From: Welwitschia mirabilis
Taxonomy: Eukaryota; Gnetophyta; Gnetopsida; Welwitschiales
Assembly (NCBI GenBank): GCA_051453625.1
Contig: JBOZIK010000001.1
Coordinates: 78,548,285-78,612,284 of the forward strand
Reading direction: 5' to 3'
Length of the DNA: 64,000 nt
Shown: piece by piece, positions 12,290 through 22,164 of the stretch
Layout: each line of letters starts with the position of its first letter
Numbering within the stretch: the first letter of the stretch is position 1
The notes under the pieces: model-generated
Told to the model about the DNA's origin: nothing
Databases searched by the model: none
Seen by the model: the letters and a program-made list of their open reading frames with translations, nothing else
Made by a program: the position numbers and the translations under genes

Positions 12290-12560
12290 ATTTTGTTACA
12301 GTAAAGCCCTAGAGGATGAAGAACATATTTTTCTTCCATGTCCATCAATGATAGAAAATCGAAGGAAATGGCATATTACAATCTGTAATCTTTTTGAGTT
12401 ACTTCCACTTGAGCCAAGAATAGTTGGTAGCTTTATAAATGTTGTTTTCAAGACTCATGCCATGTATATGTCTACTTACGATAGATCCTTTGCGTCTTAA
12501 TAAACATAATAAAATTTAGTTCTTAGTATTTGGAATGCTTAGAAAAAGCTTCATTCACAC
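12290..12560 (+). pseudogene. Possible zinc-binding tail of a non-LTR reverse transcriptase
   Basis: A plus-strand run reads ALEDEEHIFLPCPSMIENRR and, after stops, LVLSIWNA.KKLHSHINW. The E.EHIFL.CP pattern resembles the zf-RVT domain at the end of plant LINE ORF2, and the following W-A.K residues fit the connector behind it. The first CxxC is not visible, and the family match is by eye only. It could be another old repeat. Confidence 0.33.
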
Positions 12561-12991
12561 ATCAATTGGAATCACTTTCATATTCCTCATGTAGCTGTTA
12601 CACAAATCTCACCTAGCTCCCTTTAGACCTATATCCCATGGTAATCTCCAATCGTTGCTTAGCGACACATTGGGCTTAACGAGGAGTTATATCTTTTAGC
12701 TCTCTTTGTTTACATAGGCAATGGAATTAGTTAGGTTTTCATCCATTTATATCATTTTTCTATAACCATGCAAGTTTGCTTTTTCAAGCCTTTGGATTAT
12801 CTTCAATGGTGTGTCATTACCTCCAATGCTCTTCATTCATCATTTTAAGCCCTCTTTTAAACGAATGATCATCCTCCTTGACCCTATAAAGCTAAATTTG
12901 GTAGATCAATTAATTCAGCACTATAATAATCTTTTGAACTACTCTTAGTCTCTATGTTTTCTATAAGAATTTTAATCAAATTTAGAAGCTT

Positions 12992-13488
12992 CTAAGTCTT
13001 CCCAAAATTTAGCTTTTCCTTTGGTATTTCCTTCATCATGGGCTTCTTATTCGTCAGGGGCTACATCATTTAGGTTTGGCTAATTCTCTTTGCCCATGAT
13101 GTCATGGCCTTGATAGTTTTGACCATGTCTTTTGGTCATGCACCCTTGCTCATCATGCTTGGAAGTAGACAGGTGACTGTTTGAGGGTTTTACTATCACT
13201 CATTTGATGGTGGTTTTCAATGCTAGTCGGAGCTAGTAATTTCTTTGGGATATTATTCGTCTTATCATTTTATTTTTTAGTTAGAAACAGTGTTGCAATC
13301 TAGTTTTTCGATGTATGTAGTCTCCTACTCTTTTTTTTCAATGATGAAGAATGCTACAATATTATGCGGTATGTTTATTTTCAAATTCATCATCAAGAAA
13401 CACATATTAATATCGATATGGATCACCTCCTTAATCTTATTTCCCTTACTCGTCTTACCCAATCCTTTTTGGGTAGCTTAGTAGTGGG
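12992..13488 (+). repeat. Second copy of the roughly 500-bp direct repeat
   Basis: See the copy at 11644-12145. This one keeps an open stretch of about 63 codons (13290-13481) that the other lost to stops. It is hydrophobic and matches no family I know. Confidence 0.85.
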
Positions 13489-13562
13489 GGTTTGTCTAGT
13501 GCAACCTACCTTACTTGTCTTTCATAGTATTTCATGGTAGCTCAGCTCATGATCTTGGAAGC

Positions 13563-13630
13563 TTGTATAGGGCAGCCTAGCAAAATAAAGAATGCATTGT
13601 ATAGGGTAGCTTAACACAATAAAGAACACA
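13563..13630. repeat. Two 34-bp direct repeats
   Basis: 'ttgtatagggcagcctag' with its following A-rich bases recurs 34 bases later as 'ttgtatagggtagcttaa'. The copies differ mainly by transitions. The rest of 13489-13846 is spacer with no supported gene. Confidence 0.7.
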
Positions 13631-13846
13631 CATTCCTCCTCAAAAACAAGCTTCATAACATGCTTCATCATTTTTGTGAAGAGAAGGAAACTCTTAAGGC
13701 TGCTCGCACACATCCCTTTGGTTTTTTATGGGATCTAAACTTATAAAAAATCACTCACTAAATTTAAACAGCGAGCTAAGGCCATGCCATAGGTCATCAT
13801 TACCTCCTCATTTACGATCAAAGAAAGAATTGTTGAAACAAACGAA

Positions 13847-14262
13847 GAATTTTTAACACAAATGCGTATTGCAAACGTCTGAAAGTTGAGAAAGTTCGAA
13901 AAGGACATGGTCCAACACGGCCACCAATGGCGTTGCACAGCAGAAGAGACGCAGAAAAAGCAATTGAATGGCATGACGCAAATAACGACGAAATGCGATC
14001 ACTGAATGCTGGCATTCGCAGAACGCTGCTCCGGCTCAGTCCGAACCCGTTTCTGAACAAACTGGACTTTAATTCTTCAGCGAACCACCTGCCCTTCAAA
14101 GTATAAACAATGTAACTCCTCTGCAAACCCTGCACACCGTACATCTCTTCTAATAAAGCCATGGTAAATTTCACAGTGGTTAGCTGGCGTCCATTAATTC
14201 GAGAACGCAAAGACGCCTATAAACGGGCTACTGCGTGGAATAACCCATCGCTCTGAATTCGC
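13847..14262. promoter_or_regulatory. CG-retaining upstream segment of the glycine-rich protein gene
   Basis: Base composition changes sharply here: CG dinucleotides become common after being rare for 13 kb. Both strands have open stretches. On the plus strand 13927-14106 could give 59 residues from MALHSRRDAEKAIEW to LPFKV. On the minus strand an ATG at 14162 in a good context (ACCATGG) could give about 114 residues starting MALLEEMYGVQGLQRSYIVY. I recognise neither product, and each overlaps the other. The plain reading is an unmethylated promoter region. A divergent small gene sharing it is possible. Confidence 0.55.
14217..14224 (+). promoter_or_regulatory. TATA box of the glycine-rich protein gene
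   Basis: CTATAAAC lies 39 bases before the ATG at 14263. With the usual spacing of about 30 bases, transcription would start around 14248-14254, leaving a very short 5' leader. Confidence 0.6.
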
Positions 14263-14784
14263 ATGAAGAAGATGACGGAGGTGAAAGCGGTGGTAACCTT
14301 CTTTGCTGTCGTTTCAGTGCTCGTTGTGGGGTTCATGGCGGACGTGAGTCCTGCGCGAGAGTTGCAAAGCAGGAAGGGTGGCGGCAATGTAAACAAGATG
14401 AAAAAGGTCGATAAAGTTTATCATAAAGATAACATTCCGGGACTTTTCCCCGGTGTTGGTGGTGGCGCTGGCTTTGGTGGCGGCGGCGGGGGCGGCGTCG
14501 GTGGGGTGGGGAGCGGTTTTGGTGGCGGTGGCGGTGTGGGAGTTGGCGGCGGCGGTGGTGGAGGTGGTTTTGGCGGAGGAAGCGGGATCGGTGTTGGAAG
14601 TGGTCTCGGTGACGGTGTTGGGAGTGGTCTCGGTGACGGTGGTGGCTTTGGCGGCGGTTCTGGTGCTGGCGATGGGGATGGCGGTGGGTGCAGCCCCGGC
14701 ATTGGCGCCGGAGCCGGTGTCGGCGGAGGAGGGGGAGTGGATGGCAGTCTTAGCAAGAAGGATGTGGTTGACGTTAGACCTTAG
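14263..14784 (+). CDS. Secreted glycine-rich protein, class I-like
   Basis: An intact, intronless frame of 173 residues. Residues 1-31 form a signal peptide: a basic start (MKKMTEVK), a hydrophobic core (AVVTFFAVVSVLVVGFMA) and a likely cleavage after VSPA. Residues about 32-62 are basic and hydrophilic. Residues about 63-160 are a glycine-rich domain built of GGGxGG, GFGGG and GxGSGLGDG units with Phe, Val, Ala and Asp between glycines. The tail is charged (SLSKKDVVDVRP). One cysteine lies in the glycine-rich part. Such proteins are exported to the plant cell wall, where they take part in wall strengthening or signalling. That role is known for the family; the exact one here is not. The start is the first ATG after the TATA box and is the only one that includes the signal peptide. 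The frame sits in a GC-rich island unlike its surroundings, has no stops and is the only clearly functional gene in the window. Long antisense frames opposite it result from the GGN codons. Confidence 0.88.
   Translation: MKKMTEVKAVVTFFAVVSVLVVGFMADVSPARELQSRKGGGNVNKMKKVDKVYHKDNIPGLFPGVGGGAGFGGGGGGGVGGVGSGFGGGGGVGVGGGGGGGGFGGGSGIGVGSGLGDGVGSGLGDGGGFGGGSGAGDGDGGGCSPGIGAGAGVGGGGGVDGSLSKKDVVDVRP
14590..14637 (+). repeat. 24-bp tandem duplication within the glycine-rich coding region
   Basis: 'ggtgttggaagtggtctc' plus ggtgac is followed directly by a copy with one change, encoding GVGSGLGD twice. It keeps the reading frame and shows how the glycine-rich domain grows by slippage. Confidence 0.9.
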
Positions 14785-15180
14785 TCTTAGCACTGTGTTG
14801 GTATGAGTTGGGCTTTGTAGCTTATGTTTTTAGGGTCGAATGGTTTAGTTTTGGAAAATGTTGGCATCGTCTGTTGTTTGTAGTTGCATTTGAAGGTTGT
14901 TGGCTGCGGTGATGCGAGTGGTTGTGGGTTTGTATGTAGTTGCAGTTATCCCTCGGATTATGTTATGTTTTCTGAGGGAAAGTTGGTGGTACGAGTTTAC
15001 AATGTTGGTAGTCATGGTGTTTTAGGGTACGAGTCTTTGATGAGGTGCTTGTGAAACAAAAGGTCCATGAATGTGTTTAGACCTTTAACAATTGCAACCT
15101 TTTTTTTCTGGAAACCTCTGTACTGTAAATCATGTGACTTGGTTGAGTTGCCTGCATTTTCTTTGAAAAGTAATGGATCG
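14785..15180 (+). other. Probable 3' untranslated region of the glycine-rich protein gene
   Basis: T- and G-rich sequence that still contains some CG, following the stop codon. No canonical AATAAA is present nearby, which is common in plants. The 3' end cannot be placed without transcript data. Confidence 0.5.
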
Positions 15181-16240
15181 TTAATTAACATATGATAAAA
15201 GGGACTGCTATTTTCACTGTTTTAACTCATCATTGCGGAGTCGACAATTCAAGTTGTTTTCTTTCAAAAACAACTACGTGGTGCTTGTTATTGTTCATAA
15301 AATTCTCAAACTCTTGGCTGAGCGTCTTTGCTTTTGGGTTTAGGTTGACGGTGAAGATTCAGGGCTTTACCTGTTCAAGCATATGCATGGGCTTGTCATG
15401 ACCAGCTACTGCATTTGTTGGTACAATAAAATGGCGATAATAACTAATACATTTAGAAACAATGTATAGTACATGTTTTTTAAAGTAAAATTTGTTTCCT
15501 TTTCTGAAGCAGATAAAAGGCATTTAAGTGTTCAGTACGTTGAGGACTACCATTACACCCTCAACCAAAATATCAAAAATAAAAAAGTGCAATCCTTTAC
15601 AGAACTGGTGATGGCCTTCAGGCTTCTTTCAACTTTTGGTATTTGTATGGGATGCCCATGAAACCAAACATAAATGCTTTGTTCTTTCATAATGTAATCT
15701 TGCATTACTTATCCTGGAGATGTGTCGAGACTATTTCAAGTAATTGTGTTACTTGTAAGAGAAATGAGAGGAACAGGTGAGGTTGATTTCTGTTCTTTCG
15801 AGGAAGACTTAATTGACTTCTATGTTCCCTTAGGAAAGAGAGTACTTTCATGGTTGGAATGCCATGGGTTTTGGGAGGGAGAGGAACAAATATAATCCGT
15901 TTTAGGAAGGCATTCCCATCCAAGGCTTTCCTTTGTGTGCTATAATTATGCGTTTAGTAAGCTAACCTCTAAGCTAATCTGTAGTTTGAAAAGTCTTAAA
16001 TCGCTTTTGGTCTGATCTGAGTCCTACGTTTAAAAAAGGAGTTGACCTTTTGGAGAATAGAAGACTGAAAAATAGAAAATCCATTCCTTGAATATGAAAC
16101 AAGTGAGATTAGCTTCCATGTTCAAAAACTAGTTGACCCCTGAGACTGATAAAAGAGAGGAAGCCATTCTTATATGATGATTTAGCTTGTACTCTTTACA
16201 CATTTGAGTACCTTTTTTAATTAATTAAATTTTATCTTAA
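15181..16240. other. Intergenic spacer, nothing recognised
   Basis: Frames of 62-72 codons occur on both strands, but none has family features or codon bias. Composition falls back to AT-rich toward the LTR at 16241. Confidence 0.5.
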
Positions 16241-16834
16241 TGTTTTTAAATTATAGGTCATTCTAAGCTTCTCAATTTTAACAGAAATAAAAAAGGCCAA
16301 TGATTTTGGCCTTGCCATCTAGATCACTAGCATCGACTTTCTTAGAGGAAATGAGTTTTAGAAGAAATGAGTTGCTAATCATTAGATATGTTACCAAACT
16401 AACCTTGCAGCATGGGGCTAAAGTCACCAAATCTAATATCCAAAGCAGCTAGATCTTAAAACTTTGCCCGAGGAGATTTGTCAATGATCATCCATTATTA
16501 ACATAAACATCATTGCTCAGGCTTAAATTTCTAAGTGTCTGCCCTGTTACACACTTAAATTTTTACATGTCTTCATATCATATTGTAATTAAATTATTGT
16601 TAAATCATATGTTATTTGTTAATTTTTAAAATTGTTGTTAAAAAGAGTTGTTTTCAGTCCTTGGGTCATCTTGAGTTGTCCAAATTGCGTTGGAGCCAGG
16701 GAACCAAACATTGCAGAAAGGACCACTGTCATAGGTGTTGTAAAGCCGAGTGAGTTCCATGAAGAAAGAAAAACTAAATAGAAGATAAGTCAATAAATCA
16801 ACATTATAACCCAATGCTAAATCAGTTTATAAAT

Positions 16835-17296
16835 ACTAAGGAGTACATAATCATGTTCTATTACCTAATCAAATGTGTTAATCTATTAATAACAAGGATT
16901 ACTCGGTGGATATCTTTAGCCTTAAGGAGAGCTGTAAAGACATAACCTACCTCAAAGGGTTAAATATTCTTCCATCTTTCATTTATCACTTGATTGATCT
17001 TTCAACTTGGAGTCAACCATTGCTGAAGTGCTTTTAGTCAATATTCATTAGAACTCTTACCACTTGGTTGACTAAGGATTACATATTTATGTTCTACTAC
17101 TAATGGGCTGCGTCATTCTTCCATCTATTAATAACAAGGATTAGTTAATGGATTTGCTTATCCCTAAGGATAGAGATAAACACAACCTACCTTAAGGGTT
17201 AAGCATCCTTCATCTTTCCATTCATCACTTAATTGATCTTTCAGCTTGGAGTCCACCATTGTTGAAGCACTATTAGTCACCACTCATTGGAACTAC
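16835..17296 (+). repeat. 236-bp tandem duplication inside LTR A
   Basis: The unit starting 'actaaggagtacataa' at 16835 recurs from 17071 as 'actaaggattacatat', running through 'attaataacaaggatta' to 'cattggaact'. LTR B carries a single copy (about 36148-36370). Confidence 0.82.
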
Positions 17297-17310
17297 CATT
17301 TTTGATCTAG

Positions 17311-17567
17311 AATTTCAACGGCTACGACGAGAGTTTTTCTCATCATGAGGATTTAGTGACACCTATCACATTTTATCCTTGACCTTGATTTATGATGCTT
17401 TAGTATTTTTTGTTAGTGCTTGCATTATTAGGGTCTAGTGAGAATTTCAACGGCTACGTTGAGAGTTTTTCTCATCATGAGGGTCTAGTGACACCTATCA
17501 CATTTTATCCTCGACCTTGATTTATGATGCTTTAGTATTTTTTGTAGTGCTTGCATTATTAGTGAAT
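17311..17567 (+). repeat. 132-bp tandem duplication inside LTR A
   Basis: The unit 'aatttcaacggctacg' through 'gcttgcattatta' occurs at 17311-17442 and again from 17443. The two are nearly identical, so this duplication is younger than most of the surrounding change. Confidence 0.88.
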
Positions 17568-18192
17568 GCAATTTAATCTAAGATTAAATTTCCCTTACTT
17601 TTCCATCTCTAATTCAAGTAAAATTACAAGTTGTGCAATAACACATTCTAAATATTATTTAATGTTTCCTTCTTAAATTGTTCCTTCAATGCTTCATTAG
17701 GGTTTATATGATTGATATATAAAAATTTATGAGATCTTTCATATTATCCTAGTGTTTTATATTTCATTGTAATACGTAAAATTTCTATTACTTAATACTT
17801 CATTACATTAAGAATCTACAGTGAATAGATTATTGCTTGTCTATGAATCCATATTGTACTTATTGAAACATCTTTCACTTAGTGTTTGCATGATAGATTA
17901 CTTTACGAACAATCATTTTAGTTCTTAGTAGGAGACATCTAATCAAGTAAATTCTTTCTTTAATTGATTTCCAAATCCTCTTTCTATTCAAATCTACTTT
18001 TGAAATCTTTATTAGTTCTTGTAAGTTATGAAGTACCTTTGTAGTCCATATAGGAGATTGAAAATTAGGGTTAACTATACTATAATTGAATTCCCTAGTT
18101 TCTTATTTAAGATTACCACATATACCTTAAAAGCTAGGGCACATCTTCAATAGACTATAATACATTACAAAGGTCAAGGTGTAGTAGGTTTT

Positions 18193-18210
18193 TGGCACCA
18201 TTACTAAAGC
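18193..18210 (+). other. Degraded tRNA-Asp primer binding site of element A
   Basis: TGGCACCATTACTAAAG compares with TGGCGCCGTTGCCGGGG, the complement of the 3' end of plant tRNA-Asp used by Athila/Tat elements. All differences across these 17 bases are G-to-A or C-to-T. Confidence 0.8.
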
Positions 18211-18348
18211 TTAAAATTTGTGTACCTTGGTTTATGAATAAGTAGTTTCCTTTGTATTACGTTTTTATCTTATAGATATGCCTTTATAAGAACTCCCAAA
18301 GGAAAAAGAAAAAAAGAAAAAAGAAATGTATGTTTTACAAGGCGCATA

Positions 18349-18362
18349 AGAGCATGGATCTA
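18349..18362 (+). repeat. Left target-site duplication of the LINE
   Basis: 'agagcatggatcta' here recurs at 35155-35168. The leader of element B has the uninterrupted site 'agagcatggatctatgg' near 37352, acting as an empty-site reference. Confidence 0.82.
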
Positions 18363-18407
18363 GGTAGAATATGAAGGAAAAAGCATAGGCATGCGGTTTT
18401 TGGTGGA

Positions 18408-18432
18408 GGGAGGGGGAAGTGGAGGGCGAGGG
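18408..18432 (+). other. Potential G-quadruplex motif at the LINE 5' end
   Basis: Four runs of at least three G separated by loops of 1, 7 and 3 bases (GGGAGGGGG, then GGG, then CGAGGG). It lies within 70 bases of the LINE 5' boundary. Confidence 0.6.
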
Positions 18433-18559
18433 TGGAATCATAGGTTTTCAGGTTTTTCTTTTAGGCTGGAAGTTTCAAGAACTCTAGGAGGAGGGGTAGC
18501 CTCAAGAAGCAGAACCTGGGTTAGGGTTTTGCAGTAAGGTATGGCACTAGACCCTCCCG

Positions 18560-19480
18560 TTATGAAATTCTTTAAAGAATAAGGATCCTTTAAACTTAGG
18601 GTCTCGCTGGAGTTCTATGTGAATGTAGAAAAGAGATTTGATTTCAGCCTAATAGAACACTTTGTATTGGTCGGTCCATGACCAACCCTAGAAATGATAA
18701 GGAAATGGATAGCTATAAAATGAAAAGGGATAAAATTAGTTCTAGTATTAGTAGAGGGCATGATCTTATTCAAGTTTCATTTTGAGTTAACACATGAACA
18801 ACATCATCCTCAAAGGGCCTCGGTTTTTTGAAGTGATGGGGTTGGCCTTGGTGATGTGGAAACAGGGGAAGACCTTGAAAATTCTTTTCAAAAGCTATCT
18901 ATCTGAGTGAATCTAAGAGGAATTAGTTAGCATTATGGAACCAGAAGTTCATAAAAGCCCTAGCCAAGCAATTTGGAGAAATCATTAAGTTATAACCAGT
19001 CATAATCAATGGTACTAGAATGTACTAATCTGGTTCTGTGCTTGAATTGACCTAGAAACAACTAAAATGATGAGGAAATTCAAACTGATTTACTATTTTG
19101 GAATAGATAAGGTGAAAGTATGAGAACATTCTAGACCCATGTAAGATTTGTAAGCCTTTGAGTCACTCTCACTGTTTGTTCCCTAAATTAAGAGAAATGA
19201 AGTGTGAAAAGTGCAACAGAAAGGGTCATCATGCTTTTCTATGCATCACTCCACTATGTGTGATCTACAAGAAGATTGGGTATTTGACAGAATCATGCAA
19301 GCCTAAGAGAGATAGGGATGGATTTCAAATAGTCAAAAAGAAAGGTAAGACTGACATAATGGATAAGCTTGAAATAGAGATGGGTGCAGGAGATGATCAA
19401 CAAGATCCTAATGGAAAAGAGCATGAGGTTTCATCCCATCTGAAGTAGAAACATCAAATGAAAGAAAACAATTAAGAGAG
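18560..19480 (+). pseudogene. LINE ORF1: DUF4283-like domain and CCHC knuckles
   Basis: Decayed frames around 18650-18960 carry DUF4283-like runs such as IEHFVLVG and, near 19040-19110, DLETTKMMRKFKLIYYFGID, the part of plant LINE ORF1 that precedes the zinc knuckle. An open run at 19158-19448 then reads CEKCNRKGHHAFLC and C.IYKKIGYLTESCKP followed by KRDRDGFQIVKKK. These are the CX2CX4HX4C-type knuckle, its second partner with one Cys lost, and the basic tail. ORF1 protein binds the LINE RNA. The frame needs several shifts and stops removed, so it is a relic. Confidence 0.82.
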
Positions 19481-20069
19481 TCGCAAATAGGTTTGTACTC
19501 TTAAGTTGCTTAGATTTGGATGAAGATGAGGAGGAAAAAGAAGATGCAACATTAGAGGATGTAGATCATACTAGTTGCTAGGATGAGTAGGTCGAGCAAA
19601 CCAAATAGGGTGGGAAGACCCTCAATGACAGACAGAGATAAGAGAAGGTAGTTGAGAATATAGCAAGGAAAGACCAAAGGATCTTAATGGAGATGCCAAG
19701 GAAAAACCCCACAAAGAAACTAGTCAAATGAATATCTTAAGTTGGAATAACCGAGAAATGAACTTAACAATAAAAACAAAACTTCAGATGAGTTAGTGAA
19801 TAAGAAAAAAAATAGAACTACTACATCTTCAAGAAATGAAAGTTCAAATAAGAGCTTTTTGGATGAAGTACAAAAGAAACTAGAAGGTGGAATGGAGGCC
19901 TAGGCAGGAAAGAATGGAGGACTAACTAAACAAGTAATTGAGTATACTAGGATAGAAACTAATAGATGGTTTTAGATATTATAGTTTAAAAAGTTGTTGC
20001 TAGTTAACCTGTATAAACCAGAAACCTTAAGGGACAATGAAACTATGGCAAACTTTAGAGGCAAGGCTA
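19481..20069 (+). pseudogene. ORF1 tail and ORF1-ORF2 linker of the LINE
   Basis: Acidic and lysine-rich runs (for example LDEDEEEKEDATLEDV near 19516-19565) typical of the low-complexity end of plant LINE ORF1. From about 19990 the sequence enters the start of the endonuclease and is cut by the gap. Confidence 0.55.
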
Positions 20070-20694
20070 NNNNNNNNNNNNNNNNNNNNNNNNNNNNNNN
20101 NNNNNNNNNNNNNNNNNNNNNNNNNNNNNNNNNNNNNNNNNNNNNNNNNNNNNNNNNNNNNNNNNNNNNNNNNNNNNNNNNNNNNNNNNNNNNNNNNNNN
20201 NNNNNNNNNNNNNNNNNNNNNNNNNNNNNNNNNNNNNNNNNNNNNNNNNNNNNNNNNNNNNNNNNNNNNNNNNNNNNNNNNNNNNNNNNNNNNNNNNNNN
20301 NNNNNNNNNNNNNNNNNNNNNNNNNNNNNNNNNNNNNNNNNNNNNNNNNNNNNNNNNNNNNNNNNNNNNNNNNNNNNNNNNNNNNNNNNNNNNNNNNNNN
20401 NNNNNNNNNNNNNNNNNNNNNNNNNNNNNNNNNNNNNNNNNNNNNNNNNNNNNNNNNNNNNNNNNNNNNNNNNNNNNNNNNNNNNNNNNNNNNNNNNNNN
20501 NNNNNNNNNNNNNNNNNNNNNNNNNNNNNNNNNNNNNNNNNNNNNNNNNNNNNNNNNNNNNNNNNNNNNNNNNNNNNNNNNNNNNNNNNNNNNNNNNNNN
20601 NNNNNNNNNNNNNNNNNNNNNNNNNNNNNNNNNNNNNNNNNNNNNNNNNNNNNNNNNNNNNNNNNNNNNNNNNNNNNNNNNNNNNNNNNNNNNN
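20070..20694. other. Assembly gap (625 N) with duplicated flanks
   Basis: The 28 bases ending at 20069 ('actatggcaaactttagagg' and on) recur at 20698-20725, so the gap joins overlapping contig ends and its true size is doubtful. Confidence 0.88.
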
Positions 20695-21010
20695 GACACT
20701 ATGGCAAACTTTAGAGGCAAGGCTAAAATACTAAAGATGCATCATAATAGAAGATTTCAATCAAATTCATGCATCAAGGAGAGAAGTTGGAAGGAGGCAT
20801 GTGGAATGGCCTAGGAATTCAAGAGTTAGAGGAAATGATGAATAGCTTGAAGATGATTAACCTACCAATTCAGAGAGTGTAATTTACTTAGTTCAATTGT
20901 AGAAGGGGAGTAGAAAGGATAATGTCCAGAATAGATAAAGCTCTGATTTTCTAATAGCTTTTAGAAGAAGAACAATGGATGATGAAGGGGGAAGGAAGAT
21001 GGTGCTCAAA
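20695..21010 (+). pseudogene. LINE ORF2 endonuclease (APE-type), C-terminal half
   Basis: Runs in shifting plus-strand frames: DFNQIHASRRE near 20755, then an acidic stretch with LEEMMNSLKMINLPIQR, a F.W.NCRRG-like stretch, then MSRIDKAL near 20922-20945. These follow the APE-endonuclease order (GDFN....E, FTW, SRIDR) of plant L1 elements. The enzyme nicks target DNA for target-primed reverse transcription. Stops and shifts are frequent. The N-terminal half lies in the gap. Confidence 0.8.
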
Positions 21011-21049
21011 TCACAGACTGGTTGTTCTCATGTCGGATAAAATCCAGAG

Positions 21050-22159
21050 AAAGAAAGCTCCCTTTGCTTTTGAAAATTCTTGGCTTGAAGAGGAAGATAT
21101 AGCTAATCACTTAAAGATGACCTGAAAAGAGGATGAGGTCTGCCCTGTGGAATCCCTATAAGAGAATCCCAAGAATTTAAAAGTTTGGCTTAAGATATGG
21201 AAGGAAAAATGGACTCCTAAGGACAGGGAAAAGAATAACTAAAGGAGGAACTGAGAGAAATTTAGTTGAGGCAAGAGAATGGGGAAGATCTTCATGAGAA
21301 GGTGGAAGAGACTATGGAAGTTTCACTTTGTGAAGTAGTAAGAGGAGATATATTGGATACAAAGGGTGCATATTAACCAACTAAAAGACAAAGATAAACA
21401 CATGGAGTATTTCTTCATAATAGTAAACAATAGAAGACTAATGAACCATATTAAAGAAGTAAATTAGAGAAACTATGTCTTTAAAAAGCAAAGAGTACCA
21501 AAAGTGGTTTTGGGCCATCTGTAAGACCTAGGGGGTGAGATAAGCTTTTGCACAGGCTCAACCTTTTAGCAAAACAGCTAGAGTAGGGGGTGGGGTTGGG
21601 AAGCAAATTTTTGGGGGAGCTAGATAAGAAAAAAGTGTGGAGAGTTTTATGTATGATGAAACTTAATAGAAGCCTAGGCTTAGATGAGTGGATAGTGGAA
21701 TTTTCCAAAAAATATTAGAAGACGATATGAAGACCAGTGAAATGGGCTTTTAGTAAAGTGCTTGAAAAGGAAGCAGTTCCACATGCCTAGAATAACACTC
21801 ACATGATAATGATCCCCAAGTCCTAGGAGGCAAATGATGTAAGTGATTATAGAACCATAGGGATATGTAATACTATTTATAAAGTATTCTCTAAAGTCCT
21901 AATAGCTAAGAGTACCAGCCCTCAAAAACGTGATTAGGAAGAATCAAATGGGAATTTTATAGAACTGATAGATCGTAAACTAAGTTATCTATAATCATGA
22001 AATATACCACTCTATTTAGAAATATAAAAGAAGGATATGTGCTTTAAAATTGAACATAAAGAAATATTATGATAGCCTATCCTAGACCTTCTTAGAACAC
22101 ATTCTCATTACTGAAAGCTTTTCATAGAAATTTGTGAGGTTGGTAATGGAGATGTAAGT
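21050..22159 (+). pseudogene. LINE ORF2: endonuclease-RT linker and N-terminal reverse transcriptase
   Basis: PFAFENSWLEEEDIANHLK near 21060-21117 is the conserved linker block (F.FE..WL....). HMEYFFIIVNNRRLMNHIKE near 21400-21460 matches the FFH..AN.RR..N.I motif. The RT domain opens near 21830 with NDVSDYRTIGICNTIYKVFS, then KNVIRKNQMG. The right edge is the junction with the nested Athila-like element; the same frame resumes at about 31967. Confidence 0.85.
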
Positions 22160-22164
22160 CATAA
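22160..22164. repeat. Left target-site duplication of the nested Athila-like element
   Basis: 'cataa' directly before the TG of the LTR. The partner at 31962-31966 is 'tataa', one C-to-T change away. Confidence 0.72.

Larger units (their letters stand above)
16241..18186 (+). repeat. LTR A of a plus-strand Athila-like element
   Basis: Homologous to LTR B (35495-37196) and to C and D farther right. The right end (...gtagta, from an original ...CA end) is followed two to six bases later by a degraded tRNA-Asp primer binding site, which sets the orientation. The left end is placed at TGTTTTTAAATTATAGGTC by comparison with B and is approximate. It contains two tandem duplications not seen in B (16835-17296 and 17311-17567). 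Confidence 0.78.

Noticed and set aside
13818-14210. 130-residue minus-strand ORF counted from 14210
   Set aside because: The start at 14210 is TTG, not ATG. The version from the ATG at 14162 is kept only as a low-confidence possibility.
14421-14756. Extensin-like proline-rich protein on the minus strand
   Set aside because: Poly-proline runs are the complement of the GGC/GGT glycine codons; there are no SPPPP or YVY extensin motifs.
14314-14806. Long antisense and alternative-frame ORFs over the glycine-rich gene (proline-rich 111 aa, threonine/alanine-rich 159 aa, alanine/valine-rich 117 aa)
   Set aside because: GGN-repeat codons leave the other frames free of stops. None has a signal peptide or domain, whereas the sense frame has both a signal peptide and a TATA box.
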